DNA of 64,000 nt from Collinsella sp. MSK.8.10 (GTDB taxonomy: Bacteria > Actinomycetota > Coriobacteriia > Coriobacteriales > Coriobacteriaceae). The stretch is taken from NCBI RefSeq assembly GCF_019041915.1, contig NZ_JAHPYF010000003.1:1-64000 (forward strand), read 5' to 3'. The first letter of the stretch is position 1; each line of letters starts with the position of its first letter. The notes under the pieces are model-generated. The model was given only the letters and a program-made list of their open reading frames with translations. It was not told the DNA's origin and did not search any database. Of this stretch, positions 7,840-15,587 are shown one piece after another. Position numbers and translations under genes: made by a program.

Positions 7840-8616
7840 CTAATATGTCTCTATGGGTGGCTGCTTGAGCCGCTGGGACAGTGCTCTATTGTTGGGGCAG
7901 TACGTGTCGAGCAGGGCGTGAAACCGCTGATTGTGGCTTGGCTCGAGCAAGTGGACGAGCTCGTGGGCGACAACCATGTCAAGGCACTCGACGGGGTAGG
8001 CGGCAAGTTCTCGTGCGATGCGAATGGCGCCGGTTTTGGGCGTGCATGATCCCCAGCGCGTTTTCATGCTGCGCACGGAAACGCGGGAAACGGCGACACC
8101 CATTGCGATTTCGTATGCGTGCACCATATCCCGCAGCGCCGATGTGACTTCGGACGTATAGAGCTGGTCAATATGGGCTTGGATCTCACTGGGCGTTAAG
8201 CCGTCGAGGGGCGCGTTCCACTTGGCCTGCGGACGTTCGTCTGGCTCGTCGGTACCCATAAAGCTTGCGAACGTGGCTTGTTTGGGCCGCGGTGCGGGTG
8301 ACTTAAAGTTGTGATCGAGCGCATCTTGTACCGTGATGGGCTTGCCCCAAAGTGCAATGATGGACGAGGGGCTGAGCGGCTCTTGCGCCGTCGCCTGACG
8401 TTGCTCGCGCTGGGCAAGCCGGCTGATAATCCAGGCGCTGTTGCGCTTCACAAACGCTTCGATACGCTCGCGGCTGGCGCCGAGCGGTGCGCTGGCGTGG
8501 ACCTCACCGCTCGATGTGACGCGCAGGTTGAAGTTTTTGACGCGCTTTTTGGTAACGACGACGGGGATGGGAGTCCCATCCGGTTGGGGTAGGAAAAGCG
8601 TAAATTGCTGCGTCAA
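7840..8616 (-). CDS. YgjP/SprT-like zinc metallopeptidase
   Basis: This protein of about 258 residues ends in a YgjP/DUF45 metallopeptidase domain with the zinc motif HELVH, followed by a third His in SHNQRFH. It has no signal peptide or membrane segment, so it is probably cytosolic, and its substrate is unknown. I place the start at TTG 8616, with GAAGGA seven bases upstream. The in-frame ATG at 8649 lies inside a strong hairpin with no ribosome binding site. It is downstream of the dipeptidase gene on the same strand but separated by that hairpin. Confidence 0.85.
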   Translation of the reverse strand: MTQQFTLFLPQPDGTPIPVVVTKKRVKNFNLRVTSSGEVHASAPLGASRERIEAFVKRNSAWIISRLAQREQRQATAQEPLSPSSIIALWGKPITVQDALDHNFKSPAPRPKQATFASFMGTDEPDERPQAKWNAPLDGLTPSEIQAHIDQLYTSEVTSALRDMVHAYEIAMGVAVSRVSVRSMKTRWGSCTPKTGAIRIARELAAYPVECLDMVVAHELVHLLEPSHNQRFHALLDTYCPNNRALSQRLKQPPIETY

Positions 8617-8639
8617 AAGTGGTCCTTCAGATTGGGGAC

Positions 8640-8673
8640 GGGCCGGCATGTCGACCGTTCGGCATGCCGGCCC
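8640..8673. repeat. 11-bp GC-rich hairpin between two minus-strand genes
   Basis: GGGCCGGCATG (8640-8650) pairs perfectly with CATGCCGGCCC (8663-8673). It lies just downstream of the dipeptidase stop on the minus strand. Neither side has a T-run, so it is a transcript-end hairpin at best, not a classic intrinsic terminator. Confidence 0.7.
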
Positions 8674-8690
8674 GCTCAGGGGATGTGAAA

Positions 8691-9704
8691 TTAATAACGC
8701 TCAAAGAAGGCAAGGGCATTATCGCTGCAGAGCTTCTGCATCACGGTCTTGCCAAAGTGCTTGGAGAGCATGTTCTGGAACTCGGGCATCTTGCTGGCAT
8801 CGGAGAGGAAGGCGGGCACCGTGGCACCGTCCCAGTCGCCGCCGAGCGCGATGACGTCCTCGCCGCCCAGGTCGAGCCAGTGCTCGATATGTGCCGCCAG
8901 CTGGTCGAAGGTGACGTCTGCGGCTGTCTTGTCGGTTGCGTCGTTGGAAAGGAACTCGCTGCAGTAGTTGAGGCCGACGATGCCACCCATGTCGCGAATG
9001 GTGCGGAACTGGTCGTCGGTGAGGTTGCGCTTAACGCCGCAAACTGCACGAGAGTTGGAGTGGCTGGCGACGAAGGGACGTGTGGCGTGGGCGACAACCT
9101 CGTCAAAGCACTCATCGTTGAGGTGGGAGACGTCAAGCACCATGCCGGCGTGCTCCATCTGCGTAAGTGCCTCGATGCCGGCGGCGGTGAGGCCGGCGTG
9201 GGTATCGTGTCCGCTCGCGAGCGGTCCCTGCGCATTCCAGCTGAGCGATGACATGAGTACGCCCAAGCTCTTGAGCACCTCGATCAGCGCGGGGTCCTCG
9301 GCAAAGAACGTGGCGTTTTCGATGGTGTGGATGCAGGCGACCTTGCCGTCTTTGAGCGCGGGGCGAATGTCTGCCGCGCTGCGTACGTTGACCATGCGGT
9401 CGTGGTTGAGCATTGCCTGGCCGCTCATATGCGCCATGATCTGCGCCTGGAAGCGCGCGGCGTGGGCGGTGGGAATCTCATCGGGGACAAACGTGGCGAA
9501 GCACTGTGCCCATGGCGTGTTGCCGATCTTTGCGAGCGAGATGGCGCAGGCGTTGCCCTCGATGAGGTCGAAATCTTGCGGATGCGTTTCGTCGCCGGGG
9601 AAATAACCGTCGGTGCCGGCGGTAAAGCGCAGGTCGAGATCGAGCGTGGCCCAGCCGATGCGGTCGGCGGTGTCGCAGTGTAGGTCAAATACGGGATATG
9701 CCAT
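8691..9704 (-). CDS. membrane dipeptidase (peptidase M19 family)
   Basis: Zinc dipeptidase of 337 residues from the renal-dipeptidase family. Typical motifs in order: HCDTADR near the N-terminus, LDVSHLND in the middle, VASHSNSRA, and GGDWDG near the C-terminus. No signal peptide is visible, so it likely hydrolyses imported dipeptides in the cytosol. The ATG at 9704 is chosen because GGAGG lies five bases upstream on the minus strand; an upstream in-frame start lacks this. It is transcribed divergently from the SlyD-like gene. Confidence 0.9.
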   Translation of the reverse strand: MAYPVFDLHCDTADRIGWATLDLDLRFTAGTDGYFPGDETHPQDFDLIEGNACAISLAKIGNTPWAQCFATFVPDEIPTAHAARFQAQIMAHMSGQAMLNHDRMVNVRSAADIRPALKDGKVACIHTIENATFFAEDPALIEVLKSLGVLMSSLSWNAQGPLASGHDTHAGLTAAGIEALTQMEHAGMVLDVSHLNDECFDEVVAHATRPFVASHSNSRAVCGVKRNLTDDQFRTIRDMGGIVGLNYCSEFLSNDATDKTAADVTFDQLAAHIEHWLDLGGEDVIALGGDWDGATVPAFLSDASKMPEFQNMLSKHFGKTVMQKLCSDNALAFFERY

Positions 9705-9824
9705 GGTTCCTCCGGTTGCAGCGTTTCTTTGCAAACTGTCATTGAATTGTATGACTAGGGTATAGTTAGCGCCATATGTTCACGGCGGCCCGCGTTGTGC
9801 GCCGCCCTTATCACGGAGGTTACC

Positions 9825-10253
9825 ATGTCCAACCAGGGCAAGAAGGTCAAGACTCATTATCGCGGCACGCTCGACGACGGCACGCAGTTCGATAGCTCCT
9901 ACGATCGCGGCGAGCCGCTGGAGTTCACCTGCGGCGCCGGTCAGATGATCAAGGGCTTCGACGCCGCTGTTGTCGACATGCAGGTGGGCGAGAAGAAGAC
10001 CGTGCACATTCCTGCTGCCGATGCCTACGGCGAGCACAATCCCGAGATGGTTATTACCTTCCCGGCCGAGCAGGTTCCCAACATCGAGCAGATCGAGAAG
10101 GGCATGAAGCTCTTCCTGTCCACGCCGAGCGGCATGCCTGTCCCCGCCGTCGTCATCGACGTAACGCCCGAGGCTGTGACGCTCGATGCCAACCACGAGC
10201 TTGCCGGCAAGGACCTCAACTTTGATATCGAGCTCGTCGAGGTCGAGGGTTAG
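9825..10253 (+). CDS. slyD: SlyD-like FKBP peptidyl-prolyl isomerase
   Basis: This 142-residue protein has an FKBP domain interrupted by an inserted IF (chaperone) flap, the SlyD arrangement: GQMIKGFD, AYGEHNPEMV, then the C-terminal strand DANHELAGKDLNFDIELV. The His/Cys-rich metal-binding tail of the E. coli protein is absent. It catalyses cis-trans proline isomerisation and assists folding; SlyD relatives also help nickel delivery to hydrogenase. The start follows a strong GGAGGT. It is three bases upstream of the UreE-like gene, so the two are one transcript. Confidence 0.9.
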   Translation: MSNQGKKVKTHYRGTLDDGTQFDSSYDRGEPLEFTCGAGQMIKGFDAAVVDMQVGEKKTVHIPAADAYGEHNPEMVITFPAEQVPNIEQIEKGMKLFLSTPSGMPVPAVVIDVTPEAVTLDANHELAGKDLNFDIELVEVEG

Positions 10254-10256
10254 AGC

Positions 10257-10835
10257 ATGCCTGAGCGCTTGGTTTCGACGACATGCTTGGGAAATCTCAA
10301 CGATCCGTCCTATGAACTTCTGCTTCGCCGGAAGCTGGGCGGCGTCTTTGAAGTTGACGAGCTACTGCTCGATTGGGACCAGGCTGATGTATGCGCGTTT
10401 GTGGGCGTGACGGAGCTGGGGCGCACGGTCGATGTTCGGCTGGATACTGCCGACGGCGGTCGTTTTGTCGACGGCGACGTGCTCGCCGTCGACCGTTCGG
10501 GCGTGGTGCCCGTGGCGGTTGTCGTGCGCCTGCGCAGCGCCGAGGTTTATTTGGTCGAAGTTGACCGCATGGACCCGATTGCGCTCGCGCATGCGTGCTG
10601 GGAGATCGGCAATATGCATGCGCCGCTTTTTCGAGGCGATTCGGACGAGTATACCGTGCGCATGTATACGCCGGTGCAGCCTGTTTTGGGCCGCATGCTC
10701 CGGGGCGTCGAGGGCGTTCGGCTCTCGACGGTTACCCGTGAACTCGATTCGGACCGGCGCTTTGCGTCGAGTGCGGCGGATGCCGTTGTGAGTATGGCAC
10801 CAGACTTTACGATCGTAAAGAAGGCGCGCGGTTAA
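10257..10835 (+). CDS. UreE-like nickel metallochaperone
   Basis: A 192-residue protein that I match to the UreE family by pattern: a beta-rich N-terminal domain with FVDGDVLAV (about 70-78), then the metal-binding ferredoxin-like domain with ALAHACWEIGNMHAPLF, which corresponds to the UreE ALAHACYHLGNRHVPL signature. His121 aligns with the invariant metal-binding His. The His-rich C-terminal tail of classical UreE is missing. No urease genes are in the window, so it may serve another nickel enzyme such as hydrogenase. It is coupled to the SlyD-like gene and closed by a strong terminator. Confidence 0.75.
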   Translation: MPERLVSTTCLGNLNDPSYELLLRRKLGGVFEVDELLLDWDQADVCAFVGVTELGRTVDVRLDTADGGRFVDGDVLAVDRSGVVPVAVVVRLRSAEVYLVEVDRMDPIALAHACWEIGNMHAPLFRGDSDEYTVRMYTPVQPVLGRMLRGVEGVRLSTVTRELDSDRRFASSAADAVVSMAPDFTIVKKARG

Positions 10836-10848
10836 CGTGCGTATAAGT

Positions 10849-10890
10849 AAGGCGGACTTTGAGAGACAACTATTCAAAGTCCGCCTTTCT
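10849..10890 (+). terminator. intrinsic terminator after the slyD-ureE-like pair
   Basis: A 14-bp perfect stem (AAGGCGGACTTTGA / TCAAAGTCCGCCTT) with an 11-base loop is followed by TCT. Confidence 0.85.
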
Positions 10891-10916
10891 GTTGATGAGA
10901 TGCTGTGGGGGAGCAT

Positions 10917-11714
10917 ATGGGTCTTGAAGGAATCAAGCTGATTGCATGCGATTTGGACGGCACGTTGCTGCATCCGGGGGAGCGCGAGCCGCGTTCCGAG
11001 GCCTTTGAGCTCATCGATGAGCTGCATCGTCGCGGTATCGTGTTTATGCCGGCGAGCGGCCGTCAATATGCGAGCTTGCGCTATCTGTTTGCCCCGGTGG
11101 CCGATGAGCTCGCCTATGTATGTGAAAACGGAGCCCTGGTGATGAGCGAGGGACGTGCCGTTGTCAAGCGTTCCATGGAGCGTAGCCTTGCTATGGATAT
11201 CGCGAATGCCGTGGTTGCGTATCCCCATGCCGACGTGACCCTTTCGTGTGAGGGACACCTCTACACCATGAGCGGCAACGATGCGTTCGTCGATCATTTG
11301 CGCTATGAGGTCCACTGCGATGTGGCGGTGGTCGCCCGCCCCGAGGACATCGACGAGGACGTCATTAAGATTGCCTTCCAGACGCCCGAGGTGGATCAGC
11401 CGGCGGCCCTGGAGTATTTTGAGCGCCTCTTTAGCGACCGTGTTGACGTGATGACGTCGGGAACCGAATGGACGGACTTTATCGGTTTCGGTTCGGGCAA
11501 GGGCTCCGCGCTTGCCGATTACGGTCGTGCCCTGGGTATTTCGCCCGATGAGATGATGGCGTTTGGCGACAATGAGAACGATCGCGACATGCTCAACGTC
11601 GTGGGCCATCCCTATCTGATGGAGAGCTGCAACCCCTCTATGCGTGGCATTAACGACCGCGTCCGCTACGTGCGCACGGTCGAAGAAGAGCTGCGTCGTC
11701 TACTTGCTGAGTAG
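10917..11714 (+). CDS. Cof-type HAD hydrolase
   Basis: Cytosolic phosphatase of 265 residues in the Cof/HAD-IIB group. Motif I is DLDGTLL (nucleophile Asp near residue 11) and motif IV is GDNENDRDML near the C-terminus. A type C2 cap lies between. Substrates in this group are usually sugar phosphates or phosphorylated cofactors; this one is not predictable. The ATG at 10917 follows GGGGGAG; an in-frame GTG four codons upstream overlaps that ribosome binding site. Confidence 0.88.
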   Translation: MGLEGIKLIACDLDGTLLHPGEREPRSEAFELIDELHRRGIVFMPASGRQYASLRYLFAPVADELAYVCENGALVMSEGRAVVKRSMERSLAMDIANAVVAYPHADVTLSCEGHLYTMSGNDAFVDHLRYEVHCDVAVVARPEDIDEDVIKIAFQTPEVDQPAALEYFERLFSDRVDVMTSGTEWTDFIGFGSGKGSALADYGRALGISPDEMMAFGDNENDRDMLNVVGHPYLMESCNPSMRGINDRVRYVRTVEEELRRLLAE

Positions 11715-11717
11715 ACA

Positions 11718-11788
11718 TTTGGGACATGTCTAGGAATCTACTTTTTGCTGCAAAGTGCGGAAAGGTGGATTTTAAGGCATGTTCCAAA
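11718..11788. repeat. imperfect 31-bp inverted repeat between convergent genes
   Basis: Arm 11718-11748 (TTTGGGACATG...) pairs with 11757-11788 (...CATGTTCCAAA). Nearly all differences are G/A or T/C transitions that would be G-U pairs in plus-strand RNA. It sits between a plus-strand HAD gene and the minus-strand Fur-family gene, where a terminator is expected, but lacks a T-run. Confidence 0.7.
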
Positions 11789-11791
11789 CAT

Positions 11792-12172
11792 CTACCGGCA
11801 GTCGGGGCAGAGACCCTTGAAGATGGTGTAGTGCGACGTGACGTGCCAGCCGATTTGCTCGGACGCTTTGGCGTCGAGCTGGGCATCGAAGGGGAGCGGT
11901 ACGTCGATGACGCGGCTGCATGAGGTGCAGATGATATGTGCGTGCGGCTCGATCGTGCGATCGAAGCGGCTGCCGCCCGGCGTCTTGATGGAGAGGATCT
12001 CGCCGGCGTCGGCCAAGAGATTGAGGTTGCGGTAGACCGTACCGCGGCTGATTTTGTCATCCTGCGCGCGCACGACGTTGTAGATTTCGTCGGCGGTGGG
12101 ATGGTTGTAGCTTTGGCGCACGGCGTCAAGAACCAGCTTTCGCTGCTTGGTATTCCTTCTTTGCACCGCCAT
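11792..12172 (-). CDS. Fur-family (PerR-like) metalloregulator
   Basis: A 126-residue repressor with an N-terminal winged helix (about 1-80; SRGTVYRNLNLLADAG recognition region) and a C-terminal dimerisation and metal domain. It has both structural zinc CxxC pairs (CTSC and CPDC). The RFD followed five residues later by HAH resembles the regulatory Asp and His-x-His of PerR more than Fur, so peroxide sensing is likely but unproven. It is a single gene on the minus strand; I see no clear Per or Fur box in the short upstream region. Confidence 0.88.
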   Translation of the reverse strand: MAVQRRNTKQRKLVLDAVRQSYNHPTADEIYNVVRAQDDKISRGTVYRNLNLLADAGEILSIKTPGGSRFDRTIEPHAHIICTSCSRVIDVPLPFDAQLDAKASEQIGWHVTSHYTIFKGLCPDCR

Positions 12173-12233
12173 GCGCCTCGCCTCTTTTCTATCAACGGTC
12201 GTAGGTAAATGATACCGTATTTAGCACACAATA

Positions 12234-12644
12234 CTAATAATGAGGACTGAAACCGTCTTCATTGGCAAGTGGGGCTCGGGCCTGGGCATCTACAAGGCGA
12301 AAACGCGTTCCCATGCGCTCGTAGGAGGCATGAAGTGCCTCGAGATGAGATAGGATGTCTGCCGGAGCTCCCTGTATCTCCATCTCGACTGAGCCGTCTT
12401 CCATGTTACGCACCCAGCCGGTGAGTGCGCGTGCCTGCGCGAGGTTGGTGTTGGTAAAGCGAAAACCAACGCCTTGGACTTGCCCCGCCCAGCGCAGGAA
12501 ATAACGCAGGGAAGTGTCTTGAGTGGCCTCGTCGCTTGCAAGCACGGTAAGCCTGCGGCGCAGCTCGAGCTCGACGTTTGACGGTTTTTGAGGCTCTCGA
12601 CTGCCGCCGGTGACGCTGGAGAAGAACGTATCGAAGAGGCCCAT
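12234..12644 (-). CDS. acylphosphatase-domain protein
   Basis: A 136-residue protein with an acylphosphatase fold from about residue 45: GQVQGVGFRFTN carries the catalytic Arg in the family pattern G-x-V-Q-G-V-G-F-R, followed by GWVRNMEDGSVE with the catalytic Asn. The N-terminal 40 residues are an extension not found in the roughly 90-residue family members. The ATG at 12644 is two bases after the upstream oxidoreductase stop, so the two are translated from one message. Confidence 0.88.
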   Translation of the reverse strand: MGLFDTFFSSVTGGSREPQKPSNVELELRRRLTVLASDEATQDTSLRYFLRWAGQVQGVGFRFTNTNLAQARALTGWVRNMEDGSVEMEIQGAPADILSHLEALHASYERMGTRFRLVDAQARAPLANEDGFSPHY

Positions 12645-12646
12645 CG

Positions 12647-13753
12647 CTATGCCTGCTTGCCTGCGTCGGCCGGGAAGGTTATGCCGGCCTGCTGACGCAC
12701 GGCATCCATGATGCGTAGTGAGACGAGCGTGACATCGCGGTAGTGGCCAAGCTCGTGGCGTCCCGCCGGGGTCTCCCAAATCTCTTCCTTGACGTTATCG
12801 ATGCCGCCGATGGCGGTGATAAAGTCTGTGAGTTCGTATTCCATGGTGTTGCTCGATTTGGGCAGGTCGAGCACGCGGCCGTTGTCGCCCTGTTCGCGCG
12901 GCGCCTCGGTCGCCGAGCCGCGTACGACGTCGCCGCGATAGTCGATGCGGACGTTGCGGGGCGTTGACAGATGGTCAATCTGGATAGTGCCACGCTCGCC
13001 TTCGATCTGCGAGGGCAGTAGGTCATTCGTAATTTTGGAGTGCGCGAGCTCGACGGAGATGCGGCCTCCGCCATAGCTGGCGAGGATGGAACCGCAGCCG
13101 TCGATGGGGCCGTGCGTGAGCTGTCGCGTGGTGGGGTCGAGCAGAGTAGTCATGCTCGTAAGGCCGGAGGGCATGCCGAAAATCTCGACCATGGGCTCGA
13201 CGGCGTAGACGCCAATGTCCATGAGGGAACCCGATGCCATATTGCAGTCGAAGATATTGGTGGCGCGTCCCGCGAGAATCTCGTTGTAGCGCGAGGAATA
13301 CTTGCCAAAGCGCAATGAGGCGCGGCGGATGGGGGCGATCTCGCCCAGGGCGTCCTCGATGGCGTGGAAGGCGGGATCGTGGAGGGGACGCATGGCTTCG
13401 AGGGCCACGACACCTGCTGCCTCGGCAGCGCGGAAGACTTCCAGCGCCTGCGCTTCGGTGGCGCAGAAGGGTTTCTCGACGATGACGTGCTTGCCACCGG
13501 CGATGCAGGCAAGGGCCTGCTCGTAGTGAAGTGCGTTAGGGCTGCCGATATAGACGGCGTCGACGTCGGCGGCTACCGCAAGCTCATCGAGTGACGTAAA
13601 GTTTCGCTCACCACCGCGCTCGGCGGTAAAGGCAGTACCGCGATTGGCGTCGCGTGAAAGCGTGCCCACAAACGCGGCTTGGTCGTTGGCGTTGACGACC
13701 TGGATAAAGTCGTCGGTAATCATGGATGTGCCGATGGTTGCGATACGCAACAT
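12647..13753 (-). CDS. Gfo/Idh/MocA family oxidoreductase
   Basis: This 368-residue NAD(P)-dependent dehydrogenase has an N-terminal Rossmann domain (about 1-120) and a C-terminal alpha/beta domain. The EKP motif (VEKPF) is present, while the usual glycine-rich loop is altered to GTSMIT. Members oxidise or reduce sugars, inositols and related cyclic compounds; the substrate here is unknown. The start is ATG 13753, preceded by AAGGGGG on the minus strand. It is followed directly by the acylphosphatase gene. Confidence 0.87.
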   Translation of the reverse strand: MLRIATIGTSMITDDFIQVVNANDQAAFVGTLSRDANRGTAFTAERGGERNFTSLDELAVAADVDAVYIGSPNALHYEQALACIAGGKHVIVEKPFCATEAQALEVFRAAEAAGVVALEAMRPLHDPAFHAIEDALGEIAPIRRASLRFGKYSSRYNEILAGRATNIFDCNMASGSLMDIGVYAVEPMVEIFGMPSGLTSMTTLLDPTTRQLTHGPIDGCGSILASYGGGRISVELAHSKITNDLLPSQIEGERGTIQIDHLSTPRNVRIDYRGDVVRGSATEAPREQGDNGRVLDLPKSSNTMEYELTDFITAIGGIDNVKEEIWETPAGRHELGHYRDVTLVSLRIMDAVRQQAGITFPADAGKQA

Positions 13754-13826
13754 GTGTCCCCCTTGCGTTGTTTGGCTTACAGGACGAGTGTAGCGCGGGA
13801 GGACACAAAAGCGTGCGAAAACGCCG

Positions 13827-14312
13827 TTACAGGTCGCTCTCGTTAAAGCCGGCGTCGATATCGAGGTTGCTGCCGTCGGCCGCCGTGGTGGCAAGCTCGT
13901 CGCAGCGCTCATTGAGCTCATGGCCGGCGTGGCCCTTAACCCAGATGAACTCCACTTTGTGTTTGCTCTTTGCGGTGAGCAGGCGCTCCCACAGATCGCG
14001 GTTCTTGACAGGCTGCTTGTTGGCGGTCCTCCAGCCTCGTTTTTTCCAGCCGTCAATCCAGTGTTTGTTGAAGGCGTTAACGACGTACTGCGAATCGGAA
14101 TGGACCTCGACCTCGCAGGGGCGGTTAAGTGCCTCGAGCGCCACGATGACCGCCATGAGCTCCATGCGGTTGTTGGTGGTCTTGGCGTAACCGCGCGAAA
14201 GCTCGGAGGTGAAGGTCTTGCCGGCGGGGTTGGTGTATTTGAGCACGGCGCCGTAGCCGCCGCGTCCCGGATTTGATCGGGCCGAGCCGTCGGTATAGAT
14301 GATGACCTTCAC
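13827..14312 (-). CDS. rnhA: ribonuclease HI
   Basis: It degrades the RNA strand of RNA-DNA hybrids in the cytosol. This 161-residue protein has the catalytic acidic set in order: YTDGS (Asp), ELMAV (Glu), SDSQYV (Asp) and a C-terminal RCDELA (Asp), plus WVKGHAGH with the flap His. The GTG start at 14312 follows AAGGA with about six bases between; upstream in-frame sequence is not conserved. It stands alone between the oxidoreductase and LysR genes. Confidence 0.95.
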   Translation of the reverse strand: MKVIIYTDGSARSNPGRGGYGAVLKYTNPAGKTFTSELSRGYAKTTNNRMELMAVIVALEALNRPCEVEVHSDSQYVVNAFNKHWIDGWKKRGWRTANKQPVKNRDLWERLLTAKSKHKVEFIWVKGHAGHELNERCDELATTAADGSNLDIDAGFNESDL

Positions 14313-14411
14313 GGGCTTCCTTTCGTTGGGTACGTTTCGTGTGAGTGACCATTGTAGCGCCATGCCCGCCGGGGGCTAGCAATCTACGATTTCTATCCCG
14401 TCTTCCGACAG

Positions 14412-15314
14412 TTAGTTGGCATGGATGATGCGGTTGAGCTCGTCGAGGTATTGCTGCAAGAGGGGAGAGGGCTTGCGCTCGTCGTGCATGATATAGCCTA
14501 CGTGCATCGTTGGGGCGTCTGCTAACGGGATCGATGCCATACCCCATTGCATTTCATTGGAGAGGACACCGGTCGACAGGGTGTAACCGTTCGACGTGAT
14601 AAGTAAGTTAGTAAGTGTTCCGCGGTCCGAGATTCGTATGTTGCGGTCGCAAGGGATATAGCTAAAAGGTTCCTCGGCGTAATAGAAGGAGTTTGAGGTT
14701 CCCTGCTCAAAGCTGTAGCGCGTATAGGGTGTGAGGTCGGCAAGGGACAGCTGCGGGCGGCGGGCAAGCGGGTGGCGCTCGCTAACGAAGACGTGGACCG
14801 TCGCGTCGAATAGGGGATGGAAGCTCGCGCGCGCATCGGCAAAAGCCTTCTGCAGAACACGGGCGTTAAAGTCGTCCAGATACAGGATGCCGATGTCGCT
14901 GCGAAACGCGCGGACGTCATCGATGATCTGCGATGTGGTAGTCTCGCGCATGATGAACTCGAACTTGCTGTCGCGGCAGCGCTCGACCACGTTGACAAAG
15001 GCCTCGACCGAAAAGGCGTAGTGCTGGGCGGAAATGGCGAGGCGGGCTTGCGGGGTGCCGCCGTCCTCGTAGCGCGCCTCGAGCATATCGGCCTGCTCTA
15101 CGACCTGGCGCGCATAGCCCAAAAGCTCGGTGCCGTCGTTGGTGAGCGTGACGCCGCGGCTGGAGCGCGTAAAGATCTCCAGGTGGAGCTCCTGTTCCAG
15201 GCTTTTGACGGCGTTTGAGATGCTGGACTGAGCGGTATAGAGGCGCTGAGCTGCGGCATTGATTGAGCCGGACTCTGCTACGGCGATCAGGAAACGAAGC
15301 TGCTGGAGGGTCAT
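14412..15314 (-). CDS. LysR-family transcriptional regulator
   Basis: A 300-residue regulator with an N-terminal winged helix-turn-helix (LRFLIAVAESGSINAAAQRL, then SSISNAVKSLEQEL) and a C-terminal periplasmic-binding-like effector domain. The ATG at 15314 is chosen because GAAAGGA is correctly spaced before it; the ATG three codons upstream overlaps that site. It is transcribed divergently from metY, and a TTATC-N9-GATAA palindrome lies in the shared upstream region, so it probably regulates itself and metY in sulfur amino-acid metabolism. Confidence 0.92.
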   Translation of the reverse strand: MTLQQLRFLIAVAESGSINAAAQRLYTAQSSISNAVKSLEQELHLEIFTRSSRGVTLTNDGTELLGYARQVVEQADMLEARYEDGGTPQARLAISAQHYAFSVEAFVNVVERCRDSKFEFIMRETTTSQIIDDVRAFRSDIGILYLDDFNARVLQKAFADARASFHPLFDATVHVFVSERHPLARRPQLSLADLTPYTRYSFEQGTSNSFYYAEEPFSYIPCDRNIRISDRGTLTNLLITSNGYTLSTGVLSNEMQWGMASIPLADAPTMHVGYIMHDERKPSPLLQQYLDELNRIIHAN

Positions 15315-15334
15315 CGGCGCCATCCTTTCGAGTG

Positions 15335-15353
15335 TTATCTATATAACCGATAA
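15335..15353. promoter_or_regulatory. candidate LysR-type operator
   Basis: TTATC-N9-GATAA is a 19-bp dyad of the T-N11-A type bound by LysR regulators. It lies 21 bases upstream of the lysR start and 22 bases before the metY -35 element. Confidence 0.55.
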
Positions 15354-15374
15354 CAGGTTAGCGCTTTTAAGTGA

Positions 15375-15403
15375 TTGACCGAGGGAAACAATGCTCGTAC
15401 TAT
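15375..15403 (+). promoter_or_regulatory. metY promoter
   Basis: TTGACC (15375-15380) and TACTAT (15398-15403) with 17-bp spacing form a near-consensus sigma-70-type promoter. The predicted transcript has a leader of about 178 nt that contains a short upstream reading frame. Confidence 0.75.
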
Positions 15404-15471
15404 TCAAAACACACAAAGGCGGTAGGTAATTAAGCCAAACACGGAACCGGGATGTGAAAGGAGGCCCGCAT

Positions 15472-15525
15472 ATGAATTGCTTACCAAGACGAATGCCGGG
15501 CTCCTGTTTGCGCCCGTCGGCGTGA
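15472..15525 (+). CDS. 17-residue leader peptide upstream of metY
   Basis: This short frame encodes MNCLPRRMPGSCLRPSA and then stops. It is preceded by AAAGGAGG at 7-base spacing, the strongest ribosome binding site in the leader. It contains two Cys and an internal Met, and the rare high-GC codons TTA, AGA and CGA. The start region lies in a stem (GGTAGGTAATT with AATTGCTTACC), and a CTCCTG / CAGGAG hairpin covers its end. It may be a translated attenuator sensing Cys or Met supply for metY; this is inference. Confidence 0.6.
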   Translation: MNCLPRRMPGSCLRPSA

Positions 15526-15587
15526 TCAGGAGACAGCGACTTACTTCTCTCTAATTTATTAACTTTTGTTCGATCAAGGAGATCATC

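Noticed and set aside
15410..15587. SAM or cobalamin riboswitch, or T-box, in the metY leader
   Set aside because: None of the conserved core blocks of these classes is present; the leader peptide explains the region better.
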